From Marinobacter sp. (GTDB taxonomy: Bacteria > Pseudomonadota > Gammaproteobacteria > Pseudomonadales > Oleiphilaceae), in NCBI GenBank assembly GCA_018402255.1, contig JAGYIS010000004.1:664221-728220 (forward strand): a stretch of 64,000 nucleotides of DNA. The letters run 5' to 3'. Position numbers and translations under genes: made by a program. Below are positions 34,358-43,179 of the stretch, piece after piece. The first letter of the stretch is position 1. Each line of letters begins with the position of its first letter. A model generated the notes under the pieces. The model saw only the letters and a list, made by a program, of their open reading frames with translations, was not told where the DNA came from and did no database searches.

Positions 34358-35479
34358 ATGAAAAACTTTAAGCTCCCGGATCTGGGCGAAGGCCTTCCCG
34401 AAGCCGAAATCGTCGAATGGCACATCAAGGTCGGTGATACCGTGGAAGTTGACCAGGTGCTGGTCAGCGTCGAAACTGCCAAAGCCATCGTAGAAGTGCC
34501 CTCACCACAGGCTGGCACCATCGCCAAACTCTACGGCGAGCCCGGCGACATCATCCACACCGGTGAACCTTTGCTGGCCTTTGAAGGGGAGGGCGATGAC
34601 ACCGGCACCGTGGTAGGTGAACTGAAATCCTCCAAAGGCGACGATCAGGGCGCGCAGCAGGATCAGTTCATTGTGGGGGCAGCGGCCTCCAGTAAGCGGG
34701 CCAGAGCCAACCGGGCCACTCCGGGAGTGCGGGCATTGGCCGAGCGCCTGGGCGTTAGTCTGGAAACCATCAAAGGCAGCGGCCCCGGCGGCCTGATCAC
34801 CAGTGATGATGTACATAAACAAGCCAGTCACCAGAAACAGCTGGTCGAAGCCGAATCCCTGCGCGGCACCCGCCGCACCATGGCCAGAAACATGGCTTTA
34901 TCCCATGCTCAGGTCGTGCCCGTGTCCATTTTTGAGGATGTGGATATTGGTGACTGGAAGAAGGGTACAGACATCACCATGCGCCTGGTGCAGGCCATCG
35001 GCAAGGCCTGCGAAGCCGTGCCGGAACTCAACTGTTGGTTTGATGGCGACAACCTGAGCCGGCAACTGCTGAACGAGGTGCATGTGGGCATCGCCGTAGA
35101 CACTGCGGACGGCCTGTTCGTGCCGGTGTTGCGGGACATTACCCATCGAAGCCAGAAAGACCTGCGCCAGGGCCTGGAGAACCTGCGCGGCGCCGTCGCC
35201 ACCCGTAAAATCCCGCCCAAGGAAATGCAGGGCGCCACCATTACCCTGTCCAACTTTGGCACTATGACTGGCCAGTACGCCAATCCCATCGTTAGCCCGC
35301 CTCAGGTGGCCATCGTTGGGGCCGGCTGCATAAGGGAGAAGGTGGTGCCCCATAACGGCAGTGCGACCATTCGTCGCATCCTGCCGTTATCCCTCACCTT
35401 CGACCACAGGGCGGCGACAGGCGGTGAAGCCTCGCGGTTTCTGGGTAGCCTGATTGAACGGCTGGGTAAAGCCACCTGA
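34358..35479 (+). CDS. Dihydrolipoamide acetyltransferase family protein (E2)
   Basis: A 373-aa E2. The lipoyl domain is residues 1-80, with lipoyl-lysine in ETAKAIVEV. The E3/E1-binding domain is at about 118-155 (TPGVRALAERLGVSL). The catalytic core follows and ends near TFDHRAATGGEA. The usual acyltransferase motif is DHRxxDG; the Asp is Thr here, as in some other E2s, so activity should not be assumed lost. It is shorter than E. coli E2, with only one lipoyl domain. It ends the E1alpha-E1beta-E2 operon. Confidence 0.9.
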   Translation: MKNFKLPDLGEGLPEAEIVEWHIKVGDTVEVDQVLVSVETAKAIVEVPSPQAGTIAKLYGEPGDIIHTGEPLLAFEGEGDDTGTVVGELKSSKGDDQGAQQDQFIVGAAASSKRARANRATPGVRALAERLGVSLETIKGSGPGGLITSDDVHKQASHQKQLVEAESLRGTRRTMARNMALSHAQVVPVSIFEDVDIGDWKKGTDITMRLVQAIGKACEAVPELNCWFDGDNLSRQLLNEVHVGIAVDTADGLFVPVLRDITHRSQKDLRQGLENLRGAVATRKIPPKEMQGATITLSNFGTMTGQYANPIVSPPQVAIVGAGCIREKVVPHNGSATIRRILPLSLTFDHRAATGGEASRFLGSLIERLGKAT

Positions 35480-35588
35480 TCGGCCACCCGCTTCTTGTTA
35501 ATTCTGCCCAAAACACACTTGCCATCGCCGGGTGGGATGGCAACACTTACCCGTTACAACAAACAACCAGACAACAATGCGAGAATTC

Positions 35589-36110
35589 ATGAAACGGATA
35601 CATCAGCTCAGTGCGGCGCTGCTGATCGCCTGCACCATATTTGCAGCGCCCTCCATGGCCCATGACTATCAGCAGGGTGACCTTCACATTGAACACCCAT
35701 GGAGTCGCCCAACACCACCCGGCACGCCCATGGGTGTGGGGTATCTGGTGATCACCAATAGCAGTGGCGAGGATATTACGCTGACCGCCGCCCAAAGCCC
35801 CCGCGCTGGCCGGGTGTCTATCCACGAAACCTCCATGCACGAGGGCTTGATGCGCATGCAGCCGTTAAAAGATGGCCTGACCATCCCCGCCGGGAAGACG
35901 GTGGAACTCAAGCCCCAGAGCTATCACCTGATGCTGGAACAGCTCACGCAGCCGCTGGTTGAGGGTGAGAGCATTCCTTTGAGGCTGGATTTTGACGGGG
36001 CCGAGGCCATGGACGTGGAGCTGAAGGTTGAGCCCCTGGACGGAGCCAAACCCATGGATCACTCAACGATGGACCATTCCACTATGGACCACTCAAACAT
36101 GAAACACTGA
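35589..36110 (+). CDS. Copper chaperone PCu(A)C
   Basis: A 173-aa periplasmic Cu(I) chaperone. A signal peptide ends at SMAHDY. The metal site follows the family pattern: SIHETSMHEGLMRMQ then YHLML about 50 residues later. Members deliver copper to cytochrome oxidase. The C-terminus has an unusual tail with three MDHSTM-like repeats (MDHST, MDHST, MDHSN) ending MKH, which could bind extra copper. Start ATG 35589 is chosen for the signal peptide; upstream in-frame Met codons are less likely. Confidence 0.88.
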   Translation: MKRIHQLSAALLIACTIFAAPSMAHDYQQGDLHIEHPWSRPTPPGTPMGVGYLVITNSSGEDITLTAAQSPRAGRVSIHETSMHEGLMRMQPLKDGLTIPAGKTVELKPQSYHLMLEQLTQPLVEGESIPLRLDFDGAEAMDVELKVEPLDGAKPMDHSTMDHSTMDHSNMKH

Positions 36111-36143
36111 GGTAACTCGTTTCAAGGGCAGCTCTGCAGGCTC

Positions 36144-36887
36144 CTAGCGCTTGGTGCAGACAAACAAGGCGTTGCCGGAGCTGCCATCCCAGGGTTCGAT
36201 CCGCTGGTAGTCGTGTTCGAAAATATGCACCTCAAAGAACGGGAGCAGCAGTGCCTCAAGCTCAGAAAAGCTCAGTGCTACCATTGGGTGCTCGTCCTGC
36301 CAGGATTCGCTGACACCCTGCGTGGTTTTATCAATGCGCAGACGCAGTGACTGGCGCTCCCCCTCGCCGATGAAATGCCAGCCAGACTGGAATCGGAACT
36401 CACTGCCACCATGCTTGGTGGAGTGACTGACCATCAGATTATTGTTGATGCGAGTTTTGTCCACCGCGTTAAAGCAGAGCATGCCGCTGTCCGCCAGGGC
36501 ATCGTGAGCACTGCGGATGCAACCCTGCAGCTTTTCGATACCCGCGCTGTAGTGGATTGAATACAGAAAACAGGTAATCAGATCGAAAGGCTCATCAAAC
36601 CGAAAATCGCACATATCGCCGAGATGAAAGTGGGCTTGCGGGCAACGCCTGGCGGCCTGATCCAGCATTGGCTGATTGATGTCCAAGCCTTCGCACTGGT
36701 AACCATAGTTGAGAAAATGCTGGATGTGCGGGCCGGTGCCGCAGGCGAGGTCAAGATGCCGTGTGCCACCGTTACCGAACAACTGATGCAGCCGATGCAC
36801 GCCATTGCTTTGTGCCGGGTAATCGATATCCGCACACATCAGATCGTAGTAACCCGACAGGTCGGTGTATAGGGCATTGATGGACAA
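36144..36887 (-). CDS. Class I SAM-dependent methyltransferase
   Basis: A 247-aa Rossmann methyltransferase. SAM motif I is LDLACGTGPHIQHF (about residues 44-57), the acidic motif II is GLDINQPM and motif with LGDMCDF holds the adenine acid. ITCFLYSIHY is the post-motif III strand. The family includes small-molecule and glycine/sarcosine-type methyltransferases; substrate is unknown. No operon partner is seen. It converges on the copper chaperone with 33 bp between. Confidence 0.86.
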   Translation of the reverse strand: MSINALYTDLSGYYDLMCADIDYPAQSNGVHRLHQLFGNGGTRHLDLACGTGPHIQHFLNYGYQCEGLDINQPMLDQAARRCPQAHFHLGDMCDFRFDEPFDLITCFLYSIHYSAGIEKLQGCIRSAHDALADSGMLCFNAVDKTRINNNLMVSHSTKHGGSEFRFQSGWHFIGEGERQSLRLRIDKTTQGVSESWQDEHPMVALSFSELEALLLPFFEVHIFEHDYQRIEPWDGSSGNALFVCTKR

Positions 36888-37111
36888 GGGAGCGCCTCTG
36901 CAGAATTTGCTGAATCACCTCTGGCGATCAGCGGCTGCGGGGCAGCGGTCGGACGTTTTGAGGGAGCCGCATTTTATAACAAAGGAGTGCTGGAATCTTT
37001 CATGTTGTTGATGTTCGCGATGTCCTCAGAAAATAGCGGTTGCCGGAGTGGGTGGTTTGGGCTCTACTACTGAGCAAAGACAAGGCGTCAGGCCATAGAG
37101 ACAGGGAGCTT

Positions 37112-37690
37112 ATGTCCAAAAATATCGTCGTTATTCTCGGTCACCCGGATTCAAACAGTTATTGTGGCGATCTTGCCAACGCCTATGCGCAAGCTGCCGA
37201 AGGCTCAGGCCATCGAATCAAAGTCTTCAAGCTCGGAGACATAACCTTCGACTCAACGCTGCACCACGGTTACAACAAAAGACAGGAGCTTGAACCGGGC
37301 TTACAAGAGATCAAGGACGCAATTACCTGGGCCAACCATCTCGTGTTTGTTTACCCAATTTGGTGGGGGTCAATGCCGTCTTTGCTGAAAGGAATGTTTG
37401 ACCGTGTCTTTCTGCCAGGATTCGCCTTTAAGTATCGGGAAAACTCTCAGCTCTGGGATAGATTGCTGTCAGGTCGGAGTGCACACGTCATTATGACCAT
37501 GGATACGCCGCCTTGGTACTTCCGGTTGGTGTATGGAATGCCGGCGCACAATCAGATCAAGAGAACCATCCTCGAGTTTTGTGGTATCAAACCCGTAAAA
37601 ATCACCTCCATAGGCCCCGTTCGTTATGCCACCCCAGCGAAGCGGGCGAAATGGTTGAAGACGGTCGCGCAGCACGCCTTATCGGTGTGA
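37112..37690 (+). CDS. NAD(P)H-dependent flavodoxin-fold oxidoreductase (quinone-reductase/KefF-like)
   Basis: A 192-aa FMN/FAD protein of the NQO1/MdaB/KefF family. It starts with the Rossmann strand IVVILGHPDSNS and has VYPIWWGSMPSLLKGMFDRVFLPGFAF, the family's FMN-phosphate and active-site region. It should reduce quinones or similar acceptors with NAD(P)H. Start ATG 37112 has CAGGGAG upstream; a longer frame to 37040 lacks one. Confidence 0.88.
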   Translation: MSKNIVVILGHPDSNSYCGDLANAYAQAAEGSGHRIKVFKLGDITFDSTLHHGYNKRQELEPGLQEIKDAITWANHLVFVYPIWWGSMPSLLKGMFDRVFLPGFAFKYRENSQLWDRLLSGRSAHVIMTMDTPPWYFRLVYGMPAHNQIKRTILEFCGIKPVKITSIGPVRYATPAKRAKWLKTVAQHALSV

Positions 37691-37731
37691 CACATTGCAA
37701 GAAGTATCGTGCTCGAATGCACTCGGCCCGG

Positions 37732-38010
37732 TCACACCGGTTTGTCCGAATGCCCCAGCGAGTGCTCCGGGGCTATCTGGTCTCGCACAAGCTGTTTCAG
37801 CTGCTTGATATCGGGAAAGCCTCCCTGGTCTTTGCGGGACCAGATGCGGGTATCGTTGATATAAACTTCAAAGATTCCGCCAGAGCCCGGCTTCAGGGTG
37901 AGCTCGTCAATCATTCCATCGAATGTGGTTAACAATTCCTGCGCCATCCAGGTGGATCTCAGCATCCAGTTACAGCCGGTGCAGTAGTGAATAGTGACTC
38001 GCGTTGCCAT
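37732..38010 (-). CDS. SelT/SelW/SelH (Rdx) family protein
   Basis: A 92-aa thioredoxin-like redox protein. Its active site is CTGC at residues 10-13 (HYCTGCNWM), the Cys form of the CxxU motif of selenoprotein W. GIFEVYINDTRIWSRKDQGGFPDIKQLKQLVRD is the usual C-terminus; it is described here only by its end WSRKD. It probably acts in thiol redox. Start ATG 38010 has AGGAAG upstream. It is divergent from the lipid kinase at 38092. Confidence 0.9.
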   Translation of the reverse strand: MATRVTIHYCTGCNWMLRSTWMAQELLTTFDGMIDELTLKPGSGGIFEVYINDTRIWSRKDQGGFPDIKQLKQLVRDQIAPEHSLGHSDKPV

Positions 38011-38091
38011 ACGGTAATGCTTCCTGCAGGAATAAATCGGGCTGTCATGCTATCAAAGTAGAAGGATAGTTTCTTTTCTGAGGGAGCGGAT

Positions 38092-38976
38092 ATGGCTTAC
38101 TGGCTTGTTGATAGCCCTGGATCCGGTGACGGCAGTCGGAACGCAGACTTCTGGCTGGCCCACTTGCAGGAGCAGGGCATTACTGGCGTCGAGGTATGCC
38201 ATCTGGAAGATCAGAAGCATTGGCGTGGCAAGGTTGCGGAAGGCGACTGTCTGATGGCCGCAGGTGGTGACGGAACGGTGAACAGGGTGGCTGAGTTGTG
38301 CCTGAAAATTGGTGCGATTCTGGCGGTTCTGCCGTCTGGTACGGCGAATGATTTTGCCCGTAACCTGGATATTCCGGCAGAGCCTTCGGAGATCGCCCGG
38401 TTGGTTGCCGAAGGCACCGTGCAAAAGGTGGATGTGGCGGTTTCCGGCGAGCGCATTTTTTTGAATGTTGCCCATATCGGGTTGGGCACATTGCCTTCTC
38501 GCCAGGCCAGTTCGCCCACCAAAAAATGGCTGGGGCAGTTCAGCTATGTCGCGACTCTGATCCAGCAGCTTGGGGCCCAGAGGGGGTTCCACGCACGTAT
38601 TCAGTCAGACGATTCTGCCCTGGAGGGACGGTGGCTGTCGGTTGCCGTGGCAACGGGGGCCTATTTTGGCGGCGGGCATGAGATTCCCCAGGCATCAGCT
38701 AACGACGGGTTGCTGGACATCATTGCAGTGAAACCGCGGCCCTTGGCTCAGTTGCTGTTTGCCTTTTTGATGGTGAGGTTGAACCGCAAGACACCGCGCC
38801 GCACCAGCACCGTCATACAGATCAAGAGCAAGTGGTGTCAGGTGGAAACCAGCCGCTCCAAAACGATCACCGTGGATGGCGATGAGGCGGGCAAAACGCC
38901 GTTCAAAGCGACCTGCCAGGCGGGTATTCTTCAGGTTATCGGCAGAGCAGTGGTCCGTACCCACGAGTCCCGATAA
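38092..38976 (+). CDS. YegS/diacylglycerol-kinase-like lipid kinase
   Basis: A 294-aa kinase of the DAGK catalytic family. The nucleotide-binding motif GGDGTVN (about residue 59) and LPSGTANDFARNL are clear. The C-terminal beta-domain has SVAVATGAYFGGGHEIPQASANDG and ends with VDGDEAG, as in YegS. It probably phosphorylates a lipid in the membrane. Start ATG 38092 follows GAGGGAG. Confidence 0.9.
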   Translation: MAYWLVDSPGSGDGSRNADFWLAHLQEQGITGVEVCHLEDQKHWRGKVAEGDCLMAAGGDGTVNRVAELCLKIGAILAVLPSGTANDFARNLDIPAEPSEIARLVAEGTVQKVDVAVSGERIFLNVAHIGLGTLPSRQASSPTKKWLGQFSYVATLIQQLGAQRGFHARIQSDDSALEGRWLSVAVATGAYFGGGHEIPQASANDGLLDIIAVKPRPLAQLLFAFLMVRLNRKTPRRTSTVIQIKSKWCQVETSRSKTITVDGDEAGKTPFKATCQAGILQVIGRAVVRTHESR

Positions 38977-39036
38977 TTCGGTTGCCTGGCGTATCAGAGC
39001 TGGCCATCACAACGGCCTCGATCATCCCCGCTGCCC

Positions 39037-41223
39037 TCAGAGCCCCGCTTTACGGGCCCTGGCCGCGTGCAGTTTCTTGTAGCTCTCGATCATCTTCAGG
39101 TGCCGGTCCAGGCCGCGCAGGTCCATGCCGGTTTCTTCCAGACCGTAGAAGCGCACCGTGCCGTTAATGGAACCGACCACAGCATCCATTACCTCGTCGC
39201 CAAACATACGGCGGAAGTTGTAGAGGTAGTCGTCCAGTTCAAGTTCGTCATCCAGCGTGGCTTCGAGTGCCGCGTTCATGGCCTGGTAGAACAGGCCACG
39301 CTCAACCGTGTTGTCGTTAAATTGACGGAATGTTTCGACCAGTTCCTGGGCTTCTTCCAACTGGCCGATTGCCAGGTAGATCAGCAGTTTCAGCTCCAGG
39401 ATGGTGAGCTGGCCCCACACGGTGTTCTCATCAAACTCGATACCGATCAGGGTGACGATGGTCATGTACACGTCCAGCTCGGCTTCTTCAAGTCGCTCCA
39501 CCAGGTCAGTCAGCTCGTCTTCATTCAGGCGGTGCAGGTTGAGGATGTCTTCCCGGAATTCCAGTGCCATGTTGGTGTTGTCCCACACCAGGTCTTCCAC
39601 CGGGTACACCTCGGAATAGCCTGGCACCAGGATGCGGCAGACTGGAGCACCCAGATCCTCGAACACCGCCATGTAGCATTCTTTGCCCATGTCTTCGAGA
39701 ATGCTGAACAGGCTTGCGGCTTCTTCCTGATTGGTGCCGGAGAAATCCCATTCCACGAATTCGTAGTCGGATCTGGCACTGAAAAAGCGCCAGGACACCA
39801 CGCCGCTAGAGTCGATGAAGTGCTCCACGTAGTTGTTGGGCTCGGTCACCGCCATGGAGTTGAACGTAGGCGCGGGCAGGTCGTTCAGGCCCTCAAAACT
39901 GCGGCCCTGCAGCAGCTCGGTCAGGCTGCGCTCCAGCGCGACGTGGAAGCTGGGGTGAGCGCCGAAGGAGGCAAACACGCCGCCGGTTTTCGGGTTCATC
40001 AGGGTCACGCACATCACCGGGAACTGACCACCCAGTGAGGCGTCTTTTACCAGTACCGGGAAGCCCTGTTCTTCCAGGGCTTTGATGCCCTCAACGATCT
40101 CCGGGTACTTGGCCAGCACGCTCTCCGGCACATCCGGCAGGGCGATTTCGTTTTCTATGATCTCTTTCTTCACCGCCCGTTCGAAGATTTCGGACAGGCA
40201 CTGCACCTGGGCTTCCTGCAGGGTGTTGCCGGCGCTCATGCCGTTGCTCAGGTACAGGTTCTCGATCAGGTTGGAGGGGAAGTAAACGGTTTCCCCGTCC
40301 GACTGCCGCACATAGGGAATGCTGCAGATACCGCGCTCCGGGGTGCCGGAGTTGGTGTCAAACAGGTGGGTACCGAGCAGCTCGCCGTCCGGGTTGAAAA
40401 TCTCAAGACAGTAGTCGTCCAGGATGCCCGCGGGCAGCTCGCCTTCCGGGCCAGGCTGGAACCATTTCTCGTTCGGATAATGCACGAACGCGCTGTTGGC
40501 GATGTCCTGGCCGAAGTACTGATCGTTGTAGAAGAAGTTGCAGTTAAGCCGCTCGATGAACTCACCCAGGGCCGAGCACAGGGCGGCCTCCTTGGTGGCA
40601 CCCTTGCCGTTGGTGAAGCACATGTGGGCGGCGGTATCGCGCACGTGCAGGGACCACACATGGGGAACAATGTTGCGCCAGGAGGCAATTTCGATTTTCA
40701 TGCCCAGGTCTGCCAATATGCCGCTCATATTGGCGATGGTGGTTTCCAGGGGCAGGTCTTTGCCTTCGATGTAAGTATTCGCTTCGCCTTCCGGCTTCAC
40801 CGTAAGCAGTGCCTGGGCGTCTTCGTCCAGGTTTTCGACGACTTCAATCTGGAAGTCCGGACCGGTTTGCACCACCTTTTTGACCGTGCAGCGGTCGATG
40901 GAGCGGATGATGCCTTGCCGGTCCTTCTCGGAGATGTCTTCCGGCAGTTCCACCTGAATCTTGAAAATCTGCTTGTAGCGGTTTTCCGGGTCTACAATGT
41001 TGTTCTGCGACAGGCGGATGTTGTCTGTGGGGATATCCCGGGCGTTGCAGTAAACTTTTACAAAGTAGGCTGCGCACATGGCGGACGAGGCCAGGAAGTA
41101 GTCAAAGGGGCCGGGTGCCGAGCCATCGCCTTTGTAGCGCACAGGCTGGTCTGAGACGACGGTGAAATCGTCAAATTTGGCCTCAAGCCTCAGGTTGTCG
41201 AGATAATTGACTTTGATTTCCAT
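39037..41223 (-). CDS. OsmC domain fused to YcaO domain protein
   Basis: A 728-aa fusion. Residues 1-135 are an OsmC/Ohr-like peroxiredoxin fold, with a Cys in DYFLASSAMCAAYF and a second in SIDRCTVKKV, which are the likely peroxidatic and resolving positions. Residues 160-728 follow the E. coli YcaO-type architecture: ATP-binding LGEFIERLNCNFFYND, SAGNTLQEAQVQCLSEIFERAVKKE and the tetratricopeptide-like tail. YcaO enzymes activate amide carbonyls; E. coli YcaO assists RimO in S12 methylthiolation. The fusion links a thiol peroxidase to this activity. It starts 14 bp from the divergent gene at 41238. Confidence 0.88.
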   Translation of the reverse strand: MEIKVNYLDNLRLEAKFDDFTVVSDQPVRYKGDGSAPGPFDYFLASSAMCAAYFVKVYCNARDIPTDNIRLSQNNIVDPENRYKQIFKIQVELPEDISEKDRQGIIRSIDRCTVKKVVQTGPDFQIEVVENLDEDAQALLTVKPEGEANTYIEGKDLPLETTIANMSGILADLGMKIEIASWRNIVPHVWSLHVRDTAAHMCFTNGKGATKEAALCSALGEFIERLNCNFFYNDQYFGQDIANSAFVHYPNEKWFQPGPEGELPAGILDDYCLEIFNPDGELLGTHLFDTNSGTPERGICSIPYVRQSDGETVYFPSNLIENLYLSNGMSAGNTLQEAQVQCLSEIFERAVKKEIIENEIALPDVPESVLAKYPEIVEGIKALEEQGFPVLVKDASLGGQFPVMCVTLMNPKTGGVFASFGAHPSFHVALERSLTELLQGRSFEGLNDLPAPTFNSMAVTEPNNYVEHFIDSSGVVSWRFFSARSDYEFVEWDFSGTNQEEAASLFSILEDMGKECYMAVFEDLGAPVCRILVPGYSEVYPVEDLVWDNTNMALEFREDILNLHRLNEDELTDLVERLEEAELDVYMTIVTLIGIEFDENTVWGQLTILELKLLIYLAIGQLEEAQELVETFRQFNDNTVERGLFYQAMNAALEATLDDELELDDYLYNFRRMFGDEVMDAVVGSINGTVRFYGLEETGMDLRGLDRHLKMIESYKKLHAARARKAGL

Positions 41224-41237
41224 GGGCAGCTTACCGG

Positions 41238-41474
41238 ATGCAGAATATGAACAGTTTACGCGGAATAAACGAGGTGATCCCCGATGCGCGGGATGGTCTC
41301 ACAAAAACCGAAAGGACGATACTTTACGTCCTCAGTGAAACCCAGAAGGAGCTGGGCGGTCGCAACGTGCCCACGGTGATGCTCTATGGCCGGGTGCTGG
41401 AGTACGTGAACATCAGCGAGCAGGAATTACACCTGTACCTGGACCGGCTTGGGGTCAAGGGTGATGGCCGCTAA
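41238..41474 (+). CDS. Small protein of unknown function
   Basis: A 78-aa protein, soluble and mixed alpha/beta. The central LTKTERTILYVLSETQKELG reads as two helices, and ISEQELHLYLDRLGVKGDG as a third, which could be a winged helix. I do not recognise the family. The ATG at 41238 has no clear Shine-Dalgarno; ATG 41247 is a possible start. It is divergent from the OsmC-YcaO gene by 14 bp and its stop overlaps mtfA by 4 bp, so its promoter must lie inside the OsmC-YcaO coding region. Confidence 0.6.
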   Translation: MQNMNSLRGINEVIPDARDGLTKTERTILYVLSETQKELGGRNVPTVMLYGRVLEYVNISEQELHLYLDRLGVKGDGR

Positions 41475-42304
41475 GGGCGCTGGCTGCTGAAGTCTCTCGG
41501 GTCCAGCCGATAATAGCCGCACAGGGCTTTGTAGACATCCGGCTGGGCTTCGAGCAGGTGTTCCGGCTGTTGAAAGAAGGTTTCCGTGAGTACCGCAAAG
41601 AACTCCGCTGGCTCTGTGGCGCCATACGGATCCAGCCAGGGTTTGCGGTGACGGTCGAGCCGGTCCCGAAGATGGTCCCAGGCTTTGGTCATGGTTTCCT
41701 GCCAGTTGCGGGCCTGGTCCCCGTGCAAAGGCGGCGCGCCATCGGCGGTGCCGTCCAGGTAGTCCAGTTGATGGGCGAATTCGTGGAGGATGACGTTGTG
41801 CGGGCTGTGTGGATGGGCAATCGCGCTCTCACACTCACTCCATGCCAGTACTACCCGACCATGGGATGACGCTTCGCCAGCCCGAACCTGATCACTCTCG
41901 CTCACCACCAGGCCGTCGCTTTCCGTGCCCTGAGCCCGATATACATCCGGGTAAACCAGAATGCTGCGCACGTCGTCATAGTCCGAGAATGGCCGCTCAA
42001 GAACCAGAAGGCAGGCATGGCCAGCGATGGTCACGCGTACCTTGTCGTCTACTTCAAAACCATCGCATCCGTAATAGTCTTTCTCGGAGATAAACAGTTG
42101 AACGAGTCGTTCGAGACGCTTCTTCTGCTCTGCATTGAGCTGCCTATACGCAGGAACCTGCCGTTTCAAGGCCTTGCGCCAAGGTTTTGGGAAGGGTTGC
42201 TGAAGTTCCCTCTGGCGGCGCCAGTTGCGGTAATAAAAAAGATAGAACACAGTGCCGGCAATCAGCGCGGCGGCAAAAAAGGCAAAAACCACGGGTGCGG
42301 ACAT
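41471..42304 (-). CDS. mtfA: Zinc-dependent peptidase MtfA (M90 family)
   Basis: A 277-aa zinc peptidase. The catalytic motif is HEFAHQLD, with the third zinc ligand in FAVLTETFFQ. In E. coli, MtfA acts on or binds Mlc (DgsA) and so affects glucose PTS control. Unlike E. coli MtfA it has an N-terminal transmembrane helix (PVVFAFFAAALIAGTVFYLFYY), so it is membrane anchored. It is longer than the E. coli form by that segment. It overlaps the stop of the 78-aa gene on the other strand. Confidence 0.87.
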   Translation of the reverse strand: MSAPVVFAFFAAALIAGTVFYLFYYRNWRRQRELQQPFPKPWRKALKRQVPAYRQLNAEQKKRLERLVQLFISEKDYYGCDGFEVDDKVRVTIAGHACLLVLERPFSDYDDVRSILVYPDVYRAQGTESDGLVVSESDQVRAGEASSHGRVVLAWSECESAIAHPHSPHNVILHEFAHQLDYLDGTADGAPPLHGDQARNWQETMTKAWDHLRDRLDRHRKPWLDPYGATEPAEFFAVLTETFFQQPEHLLEAQPDVYKALCGYYRLDPRDFSSQRP

Positions 42305-42346
42305 TGGAGATTTCCCTGAAAATGTCCGGCTAGTCTAACCCAGCGG

Positions 42347-42766
42347 TTAGCGAACCACGAAGACTGAGATGTCGCTGTGCTTGACGATTTCTGCACCATT
42401 GGATCGCAATAAGTGGAGTTTATCGCCCAGTCCTGGAGTGTGGGACGCCATGACCACAAGATCGGAGCCTGTGTCTTTGATTGCCTTCAAGAGTTTTTTG
42501 TCCAGCTCTACGGCGGTATCTACCGATTCCAGAACTTCTGCGCTGGTCTGAATGCCATGGGCCTTGCCCTGTTCTGTCGCAAACTCCGTTAGCTTGTCAT
42601 TCAGTTCCTGGGGGTTGTGGGCCGCGGCGCCGGGCGTGCTATTGGTGACGGTGACATAGCAAAGACTGGCGTTGTAATGCTTGGCCATGTCTATGGCGGT
42701 GCTCAGGGTTTTGGGTATCTTGTCCATGTGTGCGAGATCCACAGGAACGAGGATTTTGTGGTACAT
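42347..42766 (-). CDS. Universal stress protein
   Basis: A 139-aa UspA-fold protein. The N-terminal strand is YHKILVPVDLAH, and the ATP-binding loop is GSDLVVMASHTPGLGDKLHLLRSNGAEIVKHSDISVFVV, seen here as the usual G-x2-G-x9-G-(S/T) like pattern with slight change (SHTPGLGDK..LLRSNGAEIV). It likely binds nucleotide and acts in stress survival. The 86 bp upstream hold no clear Anr box. The divergent ABM gene starts at 42853. Confidence 0.9.
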   Translation of the reverse strand: MYHKILVPVDLAHMDKIPKTLSTAIDMAKHYNASLCYVTVTNSTPGAAAHNPQELNDKLTEFATEQGKAHGIQTSAEVLESVDTAVELDKKLLKAIKDTGSDLVVMASHTPGLGDKLHLLRSNGAEIVKHSDISVFVVR

Positions 42767-42852
42767 GGTTCAGTCTCCGTTGCTCAGAATTTGAACTTGT
42801 GTCTCTAAGTCTGGACCATGAACCCACCGGTCGCCAAATCAGAGGCAGGTTT

Positions 42853-43179
42853 ATGAAGTATATTTTTGAGGTCATTGTGAAAGATGGGCACACGGCAGAG
42901 GACTACGCGGATGCCTGGGTGCGTGCCAGCGAGTTGATTCAGCAGGCACCGGGTGCCCGAGGTACCGAACTGCACCGGAGGATCGGTGAGCCTAACAAGC
43001 TGATTGCCATTGCCCGTTGGGACAGCAAGGCCGACCGGGATGCCATGGACGCGCGTAAGGATCCCCGAATTCTTGAGATTATCAAAAGTGCGGCGCCGTT
43101 TGTGGAGATTCGGTCCTTGGGCGAATTTGAAGACCCTGAGTGGGTTGTTATGCCGCCGGGGAAAAAGCGGGCGGATTAA
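42853..43179 (+). CDS. Antibiotic biosynthesis monooxygenase (ABM) domain protein
   Basis: A 108-aa single-domain protein of the dimeric alpha-beta barrel superfamily. It has the ABM pattern IFEVIVKDGHTAEDYADAWVRASE (opening) and a RWDSKADRDAM helix. It probably is a small-molecule oxygenase or stress protein. Start ATG 42853 has GAGGCAGG upstream. Its stop overlaps the stop of rnz by 3 bp. No catalytic residues can be assigned. Confidence 0.78.
   Translation: MKYIFEVIVKDGHTAEDYADAWVRASELIQQAPGARGTELHRRIGEPNKLIAIARWDSKADRDAMDARKDPRILEIIKSAAPFVEIRSLGEFEDPEWVVMPPGKKRAD

Noticed and set aside
33409..34527. A long minus-strand frame opposite E1 beta and E2.
   Set aside because: It lies opposite conserved E1/E2 genes and shows no domain or ribosome-binding site.
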